A stretch of 64,000 bases of DNA from Planococcus donghaensis MPA1U2 (lineage in GTDB: Bacteria; Bacillota; Bacilli; Bacillales_A; Planococcaceae): contig NZ_AEPB01000008.1 in the NCBI RefSeq assembly GCF_000189395.1, forward strand, positions 1 through 64,000, written 5' to 3'. Under the pieces are notes generated by a model. It was given only the letters and a program-made list of their open reading frames with translations. It searched no databases and was not told where the DNA came from. The number at the start of each line of letters is the position of its first letter. Position 1 is the first letter of the stretch. Positions 17,027-24,954 of this stretch are shown here, piece after piece. A program made the translations under genes and the position numbers.

Positions 17027-17058
17027 GAATGTAACTTAAACCTAACTAAGTTACATTC
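17027..17058. repeat. 32-bp palindrome A, copy 9
   Basis: GAATGTAACTTAA, centre ACCTAA, CTAAGTTACATTC. It is the left end of the second direct-repeat copy. Confidence 0.88.
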
Positions 17059-17175
17059 AGGCTCTCTATTTTAAAGAAGTTAGCAGTACTACAAGGGAAA
17101 ACCAATTTGCTAGAAAAAATGATACATTCAAAAGGATTTAATATAAGACATTTATGTCTATGTATTTTCGTGGCT
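17027..17175 (+). repeat. about 150-bp direct repeat, right copy
   Basis: Matches 9944-10093 in the same orientation. The similarity stops where the IS30 remnant begins. Confidence 0.85.
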
Positions 17176-17177
17176 AT

Positions 17178-17444
17178 TGTCTAGATTTGTGCCATCTTGT
17201 CTTGAATATGATCGATTTTTTTCTTTGATAAGACCATTTTTCAGCAGCCGCAACGTTTCTTGTTTCTTTCGTAAACATTGTGAAACCCGAGCGCTGTATG
17301 CCCGGATTTTAGATGTTTTATGATATTATAAGTTGGTTGCCTGAAACGATTCAAGCGCTCAACGATGATTGAAATGTGCATATTTAGGTGGTGGTAGGAT
17401 TCTATCATCACCAGTTCTTTCGTGTTAAGATGGGTGTAGGTCAT
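17178..17444 (-). pseudogene. IS30-family transposase, N-terminal fragment
   Basis: From 17444 the frame begins MTYTHLNTKELVMIESYHH and continues to KSGHTALGFH and NKKRCG, the N-terminal helix-turn-helix of IS30-type transposases. A stop follows CGC. A shifted frame carries KMVLSKKKIDHIQDKMAQ, matching the next family segment, before another stop. The DDE catalytic domain is absent, so this is a dead remnant about 90 residues long. Confidence 0.8.
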
Positions 17445-17646
17445 TCGCGATCACTCTGATGTTTTTCTTTGGACGGAAAACACATTGTGAGGTACCCGAA
17501 TGACTTTTTCAGTTGTCTAGCTTAATTTCACAATAGGCGCATTTAAAAAATGTATACACAAAGCTTTATGAATATGAGCGAGTGGCATATTGGCAATTAG
17601 GTATTTAAATACAACTAATTAAAAAGATAGTTAGGAGATAAAGTGA
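17445..17646. other. intergenic, IS remnant flank and exporter leader
   Basis: No gene seen. It contains the region upstream of the IS30 fragment and, at its end, the leader of the ABC exporter with TTAGGAGATAAAG before the ATG. Confidence 0.4.
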
Positions 17647-18561
17647 ATGACATATGCATTAGAAATAAACGACTTGAAAAAGGTCTATTCTGGCGGCGTT
17701 GAGGCTTTGCGTGGCATCGATTTGAAAGTAGAAGAAGGAGACTTTTACGCTCTCTTAGGCCCTAACGGTGCTGGGAAATCTACGACCATTGGAATTGTGA
17801 CATCTCTTATCAATAAGACATCAGGAAATGTCAAAGTCTTCGGCTATGATATGGACACGCAGTTAATGCAGGCGAAGCTACAGATTGGTCTGGTTCCTCA
17901 AGAGTTCAACTTCAGTCCTTTTGAAACGGTCCAACAGATTGTCGTGAACCAGGCAGGTTATTACGGTGTGTCAAGGAAGGAAGCATTAGAGCGCAGCGAA
18001 AAGTACTTGAAGCAGTCTGATTTATGGGAGAAAAAAAATGTTCAGGCACGGATGCTTTCTGGAGGGATGAAACGTCGACTGATGATTTCACGCGCCTTAA
18101 TGCATGAACCAAGTCTACTTATTCTTGATGAGCCGACGGCGGGTGTGGATATTGAATTGAGACGAGAGATGTGGACGTTTCTGAAAGAGTTGAATGATAA
18201 TGGTACGACGATAATTTTGACAACACATTATTTGGAAGAAGCGGAGATGTTATGTCGCAATATTGGAATCATTCAAAAGGGGCAACTGATTGAGGATACA
18301 AGTATGAAATCATTGCTTGCTAAGCTTCAGTTTGAAACAATTATTTTAGATATTGAATCTTCAGGACAAATGCCAGTGATTAAAGGCTATGAGAGTGAAC
18401 TTATGGATGAAGGATCTCTTTCTGTGGAAGTAGGGCGTGATCAAGGGATTAACGAACTGTTTAACCAATTGACCGAACAAGGGATTAAAGTATTGTCGAT
18501 GCGTAATAAGTCCAATCGATTAGAAGAATTATTTTTAAAACTTACAGAAGAAACTGCTTAA
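17647..18561 (+). CDS. yadG-like: ABC exporter ATP-binding protein, YadG-like
   Basis: 304 residues. Walker A is GPNGAGKST (38-46), the Q-loop is in VPQEFNF (83-89), the signature is LSGGMKRR (137-144), Walker B is LLILDE (157-162), and the H-loop is TTHY. The whole protein, including FETVQQIVVNQAGYYGV and the C-terminal VLSMRNKSNRLEELF, follows what I recall of Escherichia coli YadG very closely, much more so than typical Bacillota ABC-2 ATPases. The permease starts 12 nt after its stop. The substrate of YadGH exporters is not established. Confidence 0.88.
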   Translation: MTYALEINDLKKVYSGGVEALRGIDLKVEEGDFYALLGPNGAGKSTTIGIVTSLINKTSGNVKVFGYDMDTQLMQAKLQIGLVPQEFNFSPFETVQQIVVNQAGYYGVSRKEALERSEKYLKQSDLWEKKNVQARMLSGGMKRRLMISRALMHEPSLLILDEPTAGVDIELRREMWTFLKELNDNGTTIILTTHYLEEAEMLCRNIGIIQKGQLIEDTSMKSLLAKLQFETIILDIESSGQMPVIKGYESELMDEGSLSVEVGRDQGINELFNQLTEQGIKVLSMRNKSNRLEELFLKLTEETA

Positions 18562-18573
18562 TGGAGGATTCAC

Positions 18574-19344
18574 ATGTTTAAACTATATTTAACAGCATTA
18601 AAGGGTTTGGCGGTCAAAGAAACGAACCGTTATCTTAGAATTTGGATCCAAACATTGGTTCCTCCTGTAATTACAACGTCCTTATACTTTATCATCTTTG
18701 GAAATTTAATTGGTAAAAGGATTGGGGAAATGGGAGGATTTTCCTACATGGAATTTATTGTCCCTGGATTGATTATGATGTCAGTCATTACGAGTTCCTA
18801 CTCAAATGTCTCGTCATCATTTTTCTCACAAAAGTTTCAAAAGAATATTGAAGAACTATTGGTCGCGCCCGTCCCGACACATATTATTATTTGGGGCTTT
18901 GTGATTGGTGGACTAGGAAGAAGTACTTTGGTGGGGATACTGGTCACGATTATTTCGTTACTTTTTGTTCCGCTACAAGTCTATTCTTGGAGTATTGTCA
19001 TATTAACGTTTTTAATGACGTCTATTTTGTTCTCTTTGGCAGGTCTGTTGAACGGCATTTTTGCAAGATCATTTGACGATGTGTCTATCGTTCCTACTTT
19101 TGTTCTTCAGCCATTGACTTACCTAGGTGGCGTATTCTTTTCCATCTCTATGTTGCCACCATTTTGGCAGATTGTATCACAGTTCAACCCGATTGTTTAT
19201 ATGATTTCTGGATTCCGATTCGGGATCCTCGGTGTAATCGATGTACCAATTCTATTCTCTGTTCTCATTTCGATTATTTTTGTGATTTCACTTTATGCTT
19301 TAAATTGGTATCTGATTGAAAAAGGCCGTGGACTGAGAAGTTAA
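18574..19344 (+). CDS. yadH-like: ABC-2 type permease, YadH-like
   Basis: 256 residues with six membrane segments. RIWIQTLVPPVITTSLYFII, the FIVPGLIMMSVI segment, EELLVAPVPTHIII, the LTYLGGVFFSISMLPPFW loop and the terminal GRGLRS match YadH/ABC-2 exporters. Partner of the preceding ATPase in a two-gene operon (GGAGG before the ATG). It lies next to an IS30 fragment, consistent with acquisition. Confidence 0.87.
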   Translation: MFKLYLTALKGLAVKETNRYLRIWIQTLVPPVITTSLYFIIFGNLIGKRIGEMGGFSYMEFIVPGLIMMSVITSSYSNVSSSFFSQKFQKNIEELLVAPVPTHIIIWGFVIGGLGRSTLVGILVTIISLLFVPLQVYSWSIVILTFLMTSILFSLAGLLNGIFARSFDDVSIVPTFVLQPLTYLGGVFFSISMLPPFWQIVSQFNPIVYMISGFRFGILGVIDVPILFSVLISIIFVISLYALNWYLIEKGRGLRS

Positions 19345-20371
19345 TATCTATTTTTATTAATTTAATGAATACTTTACTCTAGTATTTTATCTAAAGGTCG
19401 ATAGAGTACTAGAGTCGAGCTAGCTAATATAACAAAACTCTTTTATTATCCTTACATTTTCATAGGATTGGTTAAACTATGTATGTAGAGCAGAATCAGT
19501 TTTATAAGAAGAAAACCAACTTTATAAAGATAGTCTAGCTTGCATATGACTGTTTATCAGAAGAAACTCAGCGATGAGTTTCTTCTTTTCTTTTGTTCAC
19601 TAAAGTGTACTTTTACAAAAGGTTCTCTAATTGAATATCTGAATTTTGTACAGTGAATCTTGGCTTAGTAAATTCTTCTAACCATAGTTTGATTGCTTGA
19701 AAAAATGTGAATTGGCATATGGTTTGATCTATCTATGATTCAAATATGCTTAAAAGTATACTTGGACTCTTTGTTAATATAGAGCGTTATTAATTACTTA
19801 TTAGATTGAGTTAGGTAACTTTTGTAGCTTTTACTCTAGATTAATCATAAATAGTCAAAATTTTTTAAAAATAAATTCGGTTTAATTTAGGTCTTGTTCA
19901 TTATTTCACATGTCATCTGAGGTAGTTTACTGTTTAGAAAATTAGAAAAGTTAGGGGGAAATTAAAATTGAAAATCGATTTAGTGCCTACTTATTTCTTA
20001 AGCTAAGGTTCAATTGAAAATTGTATTGTTACCTCATTATGATAGCGTTTTCTTTATTAATCTTTAAGCTTATTTTGATACTGAAGATAAAAGAAAAAAG
20101 TAAAAATATATAGGTATAAAATGTTGAACCGTCAAATTTACGTCTGTAAATCGCATCTTTACAAGGAGTATTTTTTCTAATTAATACTTTTAAAAGTTTG
20201 GAAAAATAATTATATAAATATAAAGAAAAAACCCTCGGATGAATAAAATAAGCATCTATGTCGGCAATTCGTGGTTCAATAAAACCTTGCCTGAAAGAGT
20301 TTTCATGTGGTTTAATGGGTAACATTAATCTTTTGTAGATTAAATACAAAGAGACGGAGTGTGAAGAGAAT
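19345..20371. other. 1-kb AT-rich stretch without a convincing gene
   Basis: Holds module B copy 6 with its terminator (19541-19622). A minus-strand open frame of about 106 codons at 20029-20349 (with FRQGFIEPRIADIDAYFIHP) has no good SD and may be a decayed gene. Otherwise stop-rich. Confidence 0.5.
19541..19622 (+). repeat. intergenic module B, copy 6
   Basis: TGCATATGACTGTTTATCAG with AAG, terminator hairpin AGAAGAAACTCA/TGAGTTTCTTCT (19559-19586) with T-rich tail, then AAGTGTACTTTTACAAAAG. Confidence 0.7.
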
Positions 20372-21817
20372 ATGATAGTACGCCAAACTGAAAGTTTATT
20401 TTATACTTTATTGAATAATGAATGGATGGGAAGCAGTAGTGGAGAAACTGTACAAATCTATTCTCCGGATGATCATGAAGTAGTAGGTGAAGTTCCTGCC
20501 TTGAGTCAGGAAGAAGTCGCTGTTGCAATTCAAAAAACAGCAGATGCCCAGGAAATGTGGGCAGCAAAAGAAGTTTATGAGCGCTCTGCACTTCTTCATC
20601 GCTGGGCAGAAGAATTAGAAAAAATGACCGATGAAATCGGTGAAATGATTCATAAAGAAGTAGGGAAGACATTTTCGGCAGGGAAAAGTGAAGTTGAACG
20701 TACTGCGCAACTAATTCGCTATACGGCAGAAGAAGGTCTTCGTACACACGGAAGCTTTATCCAAGGAGATGCTTTTCCTGGGGCTACGAAGAAGACAAAA
20801 GCCATCGTACAAAAAGTTCCTTATGGGGTGGTGCTGGCTATATCGCCATTCAACTATCCAGTAAATCTAGCCGCTTCTAAAATCGCGCCAGCGCTTATTA
20901 CAGGTAATACCGTGATCTTTAAACCTGCTACTCAGGGGGCAATTAGTGGACTGTTGATGATAAAAGCCCTAGTAAAAGCTGGCCTGCCAGAAGGTGTAGT
21001 AAACGTAGTAACGGGACGAGGTTCTGTGATCGGTGATTTCATCGTTTCTCATCCCCTTATCAATATGATTACGTTTACTGGGGGAACAGCAACGGGGCAG
21101 CATATCGCCAAAAAAGCATCTATGATTCCCGTCGTGCTTGAGCTGGGTGGTAAAGACTCTGCAATTGTATTAGAAGACGCAGATTTGAATAAAGCCGCAA
21201 AAGAAATCGTTAGCGGAGCACTTAGCTATTCAGGACAACGCTGTACAGCTATAAAGCGTGTGATGGTGGTCAATAGTGTCGCAGATGAGCTTATTGGGAA
21301 GGTAAAAGAACTTGTGTCCAAACTGACAGTAGGGAAATCCCATGAAGATGCGAGTGTAACACCTTTAATCGATCAAAAATCAGCGGATTTTGTGACTAGT
21401 CTGATTGAAGATGCCCAAACTAAAGGAGCTACTGTCGTACTGGAAGGCATTAAGGAAAAGAACCTTCTGGGTCCAACTCTTCTTGACCATGTTACAGAAG
21501 AGATGGCTGTCGCTTGGGAAGAGCAGTTTGGACCGGTGTTACCATTTATACGAGTTGAGAATGAACTTGAAGCAATTGCGCTCGAAAAGCGAAACCAGTA
21601 TGGTCTACAAGCTAGTGTCTTCACTCGTAATCTGGAGAACGCCTTCGCAATTTCAGATAAGCTGAATGTAGGGACTGTCCAGGTGAACGGCAAAACATCA
21701 CGAGGACCAGATCATTTTCCGTTCTTAGGAGTGAAAAACTCCGGACAAGGTGTGCAGGGAATTGGTAGAAGCATTGATTCTATGTTGCGCGACAAGATGC
21801 TCGTTCTAAATCTTTAA
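20372..21817 (+). CDS. gapN: NADP-dependent non-phosphorylating glyceraldehyde-3-phosphate dehydrogenase
   Basis: 481-residue aldehyde dehydrogenase. Asn161 lies in SPFNYPVN, Glu257 in LELGGKDS and the nucleophile Cys291 in SGQRCTA. GNTVIFKPATQG and the terminal region VNGKTSRGPDHFPFLG place it in the GapN subgroup, which oxidises glyceraldehyde-3-phosphate to 3-phosphoglycerate with NADP, giving NADPH and bypassing one ATP step. The length fits GapN (about 475). It is monocistronic; its leader is AT-rich with a GAAGAGAAT SD-like stretch. Confidence 0.85.
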   Translation: MIVRQTESLFYTLLNNEWMGSSSGETVQIYSPDDHEVVGEVPALSQEEVAVAIQKTADAQEMWAAKEVYERSALLHRWAEELEKMTDEIGEMIHKEVGKTFSAGKSEVERTAQLIRYTAEEGLRTHGSFIQGDAFPGATKKTKAIVQKVPYGVVLAISPFNYPVNLAASKIAPALITGNTVIFKPATQGAISGLLMIKALVKAGLPEGVVNVVTGRGSVIGDFIVSHPLINMITFTGGTATGQHIAKKASMIPVVLELGGKDSAIVLEDADLNKAAKEIVSGALSYSGQRCTAIKRVMVVNSVADELIGKVKELVSKLTVGKSHEDASVTPLIDQKSADFVTSLIEDAQTKGATVVLEGIKEKNLLGPTLLDHVTEEMAVAWEEQFGPVLPFIRVENELEAIALEKRNQYGLQASVFTRNLENAFAISDKLNVGTVQVNGKTSRGPDHFPFLGVKNSGQGVQGIGRSIDSMLRDKMLVLNL

Positions 21818-22128
21818 ATGGCTAATGAATTTATACTGATTAACAATATTTATCGGTATTATTTTCAGAATTTTCATTTTAATAAGTAAGAAAGAAACGA
21901 GATTGGCTCGAAAACAATATAGAAATTTGCCCTGAAGTATCCTTTTTTACGGAATAGGGAGAAAAATGCATTGTAGTTTATATGGCACACCTAACCGGAA
22001 GTCTATATTCTCTTGTGAGATTATTTTTAGGATCTGCATCAATCGCAATAGTAAGTAGTTGAATAGATGAGGAGAAGCGATAAGCCTGCTCTTTCTCACG
22101 GTACTCGATGCTCAAATCTTGCAGTACA
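21818..22128. other. intergenic, no gene seen
   Basis: Stop-rich sequence between gapN and the riboswitch promoter. No terminator stands out after gapN. Confidence 0.4.
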
Positions 22129-22157
22129 TTGACAAGTATCTGTATGTAATAGATAAT
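22129..22157 (+). promoter_or_regulatory. sigma-A promoter of the guanidine riboswitch
   Basis: TTGACA (22129-22134), 17-bp spacer, GATAAT (22152-22157). The predicted start near 22164 lies just ahead of the aptamer. Confidence 0.85.
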
Positions 22158-22180
22158 TTATTTAACTTAATACAAGAAGT

Positions 22181-22273
22181 TTTCTAGGGTTCCGCGGGCT
22201 ATTATATTCCGGTTAGGTCCGAGAGAAAACGCACAGAAACTCTGTATCCACGGAGGGATAAAAGCCCGGGAGA
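22181..22273 (+). ncRNA. guanidine-I riboswitch (ykkC class, subtype 1)
   Basis: Carries the conserved ykkC blocks in order: CTAGGGTTCCG, GGTCCGAGAGA, then ACGCACAG, ACGGAGGGATAAAAGCCCGG and GAGA. CTAGGGTTCCG with GGTCCGAGAG fits subtype 1 (guanidine), not the ppGpp/PRPP subtypes, which as I recall have GGGATCC...GGACCGAGCG variants. The last aptamer strand AGCCCGGGA is also the 5' arm of the terminator, so guanidine binding should favour read-through. Confidence 0.88.
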
Positions 22274-22310
22274 TATCATAAACGATATTTTCCTGGGCTT
22301 TTTATTTTTT
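22263..22310 (+). terminator. riboswitch expression-platform terminator
   Basis: AGCCCGGGA (22263-22271) pairs with TCCTGGGCT (22291-22299) with further TATC/GATA pairing in the loop; then a T-rich run. Mutually exclusive with the aptamer's closing helix. Confidence 0.88.
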
Positions 22311-22354
22311 GTATTAAGTAAAAATGATAATTTGAAGAAATGGAGTTGTTAAGT

Positions 22355-22738
22355 GTGAAATTATCTGTACTTCCTGAAACAATGTCAGTTTTAAAATTAG
22401 ATTCTTCTAAGGCTCTTCCCCAATGGGCTCTTAAAAAAAGTAGTTTTGTCTCAATTACGTATACGAACGAAGAACTTTCTATTGTTTGTGCAGAAGAAGC
22501 AGTGCCATCGCATGTAGAAGATATGGAAATAAGCGATGAATGGAGATGCATTAAAGTAGAAGGGCCTCTGGATTTTTCACTGACCGGCATATTATCATCT
22601 CTAATTTCACCACTTGCCGAAGCTGAAATTAGCATCTTCGCCATTTCAACTTTTAACACAGATTACCTTCTGGTTAAGTCAACCACTTTAGAACGGACTT
22701 TACAGATCTTAGCAGAGCACGGCCATTTTATCAGCTAA
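22355..22738 (+). CDS. ACT-domain protein under guanidine-riboswitch control
   Basis: About 127 residues. GTG 22355 is chosen because GGAG lies 9 nt upstream; an in-frame ATG at 22340 lacks an SD. Two ACT-like halves are visible: an N-terminal strand-rich part with SFVSITYTNEELSIVC, and a C-terminal part DFSLTGILSSLISPLAEAEISIFAISTFNTDY, the pattern of ACT_7/CASTOR-like small-molecule sensors. It is the only gene downstream of the riboswitch, so it should be induced by guanidine. No guanidine exporter or carboxylase is adjacent. Confidence 0.75.
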   Translation: MKLSVLPETMSVLKLDSSKALPQWALKKSSFVSITYTNEELSIVCAEEAVPSHVEDMEISDEWRCIKVEGPLDFSLTGILSSLISPLAEAEISIFAISTFNTDYLLVKSTTLERTLQILAEHGHFIS

Positions 22739-22787
22739 TTACAGTTTGTGAGTATTTTTCGTCATTTTAAGCTAGAATTATTCGGTT

Positions 22788-22841
22788 TACACATCAAAAG
22801 TTATCGGTAAAAAGAAGCTACAGTGTGAGCTTCTTTTTTTG
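22788..22841 (+). terminator. module-B box plus intrinsic terminator
   Basis: TTTACACATCAAAAGTTATCGG is a copy of the module-B left box. It is followed by AAAGAAGCT...AGCTTCTTTTTTT (22811-22841). It ends the ACT-gene transcript. Confidence 0.8.
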
Positions 22842-23471
22842 TCTTGAAAATTCATTTTCTTTTAGCCTGGATATTAATTGCCTATCGAGGAATAGATTAC
22901 TTAGTCCTTCACGAAAAAGGGGTTTGTGCTTTTTTTGACTATTAATAGTTCGATTAATTAGAAAAGAAGCGGCTCATGGATTTGATAATAGTATTACACT
23001 ACCTATTTCAAGAATCTAATGTTGCGGTACAAGTGGAGTGCGCATCTTCTATGAATGTTAAAGATTTGTTGAATATTACAGGTGAGTATTGCGATATGTA
23101 TATTGTGGAGAGAGGCTTTTATTAGACATATGTCCTTCCTCATGAAGAAAATTTGTGTTAAACCCTTTACAGAAAATTGTCTGCAGATAATCAACTGAAT
23201 TTTAGTAGACTAACTTTAAGAATTGAGTATTTCAAAATTAGATTTAAAGAAAATACTATATGTACTCGAAATTATTGGTAGCTTTAATTTTCTAATTAAA
23301 TAAATTGAAAACCCTACATTTCTAGTCCAGATCTGAAATTGAAGGGTTTTTTTACATAGTTTTTGAAGGGATTCAGTACATTTAATTTGCAAAAATATCA
23401 TTTAATATATAAAGTGATAAACATTAGAGTGAAAGTGCCTAATAAATATTCCGATTTTAAGGAGGAAAACT
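22842..23471. other. gene-poor stretch with a possible small decayed ORF
   Basis: A 49-codon frame at 22976-23125 (contains MNVKDLLNITGEYCDMYIVE) has no SD and reads on past its stop as if degraded. A terminator-like hairpin AAAACCCT/AGGGTTTTTTT lies at 23308-23353. Confidence 0.4.
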
Positions 23472-23942
23472 ATGCCATTTCCGGATATCAGCAACAAATC
23501 ATAGGAGGAGTTAATTAATTAAAAGGCCGTACTGCAGTAATAAAACGATCAGCAAACGTCTAGCGGAAGCAAGAGTTACTGAATTATCGGTGATTAACTG
23601 AAGAGACTGCGAAAGCCGCTACTGATTTATCTAGCTTTGGAGCTGAACATAAAGTCATTCAGTTGGAAGTCAGCAAATCAGAAACCATTACGGTAACCGC
23701 TGACTTTGCGATTTTATCGACAGGGCGTTTGAATAGTTGGGTAAATAATGCAGAGATATACCCTTCACAACCAGCTTTTAAAATCATAGACGACGAATGA
23801 GACTTGGTTCATGATTTAAACTTGCGTATTATCTTCATTAGTTGCCTATGCGAAAAAAGTACCTACTGGGCGATTAGGCGCGCCTAATGATGTAGCAGGT
23901 GTTCTATTATTCGTAGCTTCAGATTTAGCGAAGTTTCTATAG
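23472..23942 (+). pseudogene. decayed short-chain dehydrogenase
   Basis: Scattered frames spell SDR pieces in order: GRTAVI, SKRLAEARVTELSVIN, ETAKAATDLSSFGAEHKVIQLEV, GRLNSWVNNAEIYP (NNAG-like), then VPTGRLGAPNDVAGVLLFVASDLAKFL from the SDR C terminus. The middle with the YxxxK site is lost and several stops interrupt it. Non-functional. Confidence 0.75.
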
Positions 23943-24020
23943 TAGCAAGTAAAGTTAGTTGGAAATCTGAAAGTCAGTAAAATGAAAGCAAATTAGAGAA
24001 AATAGGGAGGAATTGGAACA

Positions 24021-24386
24021 ATGATAATAACGATAGTTTTACAGGTAGTGTTAGGTGTTTTATTTACAGGACTAGGCTTTAGTAAAATCACTGGAGTAAA
24101 GATGCAAGTAGATGAGTTTGACAGGCTGAAATTGCCTCAATGGTTTCGGATTGTGACTGGAATCGTTCAATTAATCGGGACAATAGCTTTGGTTGTAGGG
24201 ATTTGGTTACCAGAATGGGCAGCATTTGGCGGGTTATGGATTGCCGTAACGATGTTCTTTGCCGCTGTAGCACACATACGCGTTAAACACCCAGTCAGAG
24301 ATACAATTCCAGCCTCTGTGTTAATGATTTTGGCTCTAATTGTCTTTTTCTTAAACAGCTCAGCACTTATCAAGTTGTTCAGTTAA
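24021..24386 (+). CDS. DoxX-family membrane protein
   Basis: 121 residues with four hydrophobic segments. The opening FTGLGFSKITG, the second helix (VTGIVQLIGTIALVVGIWLPEWA) and the small C-terminal helices fit the DoxX/DoxD-like family. GGGAGGAATTGGAACA precedes the ATG. It lies upstream of a MarR/pirin/FMN-reductase group, often a redox-stress context; the role is unknown. Confidence 0.75.
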   Translation: MIITIVLQVVLGVLFTGLGFSKITGVKMQVDEFDRLKLPQWFRIVTGIVQLIGTIALVVGIWLPEWAAFGGLWIAVTMFFAAVAHIRVKHPVRDTIPASVLMILALIVFFLNSSALIKLFS

Positions 24387-24463
24387 AGTATGAGAGAGCG
24401 GTAAAGAGGGGTTATCCAAATTATGAGCAGCTTTTCTCGTTTATAGAAAATAAGCATAATTTC

Positions 24464-24504
24464 TTGAAATTTTAGTTACTATCAATTAATGTATTAATTG
24501 ATAG
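24464..24504 (+). promoter_or_regulatory. MarR operator overlapping promoter
   Basis: Perfect 12-bp inverted repeat CTATCAATTAAT-GT-ATTAATTGATAG at 24479-24504. TTGAAA at about 24464 with TAATGT 17 bp downstream gives a promoter whose -10 lies inside the palindrome. It lies 13 nt before the MarR gene, as expected for autorepression. Confidence 0.7.
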
Positions 24505-24516
24505 GGGCGATGACAA

Positions 24517-24954
24517 ATGAAATACTCATTAAGAAGAATCCGACTAAGTTATATTGCATGGCTTCGTTACGCACGTTATTACAACCGCACTATGACCTGC
24601 ACCAATCGTGACTTAGCCAAATGGGGATTAAGAACAGGTCAATTTGATATCATCAGTCATTTAAAAAAACATGAACGAGTTACACAATCTGAATTAGCGA
24701 ACCGACTTGCGGTAACCAACTCAAATATTACGCAAATTTTAAGCAAGTTAGAAGAGGCGGGTTATATAAAACGAGAACAAGAGTGGAAGACAAAATATAT
24801 TTCACTTACACCAGCTGGTGTAATTTTGCGAAACGAAGTAGTCCCCGCCCAAGAGCAATTTCGAGCAGATCAATTTTCGAATTTAACAGAAGAAGAACTT
24901 GAGCAGCTCATTCACCTACTAAAAAAAGCAAACCAAGGAGTGAACGAAGAATGA
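24517..24954 (+). CDS. MarR-family transcriptional regulator
   Basis: 145 residues. The winged helix spans about 40-110, with recognition helix RLAVTNSNITQILSKLEEAG, followed by YIKREQEWKTKYISLTPAG as wing. AGGGG precedes the ATG. It overlaps the pirin gene by 4 nt (ATGA). Cysteine near residue 28 (TMTCTN) could be a redox switch, as in OhrR/YodB-type sensors; this is speculative. Confidence 0.84.
   Translation: MKYSLRRIRLSYIAWLRYARYYNRTMTCTNRDLAKWGLRTGQFDIISHLKKHERVTQSELANRLAVTNSNITQILSKLEEAGYIKREQEWKTKYISLTPAGVILRNEVVPAQEQFRADQFSNLTEEELEQLIHLLKKANQGVNEE

Noticed and set aside
7689-17058. Palindromes as integron attC sites
   Set aside because: They are only 32 bp, lack the GTTRRRY/RYYYAAC core pairs and extrahelical bases of attC, and no integron integrase is present; a dif-like reading fits the 6-bp centre better.
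20029-20349. 106-codon minus-strand frame
   Set aside because: No SD, no recognisable family, AT-rich; left as part of the gene-poor stretch, possibly a decayed gene.
22181-22273. ppGpp or PRPP subtype for the ykkC RNA
   Set aside because: The blocks CTAGGGTTCCG and GGTCCGAGAG fit the guanidine subtype as I know it; a covariance search should confirm.
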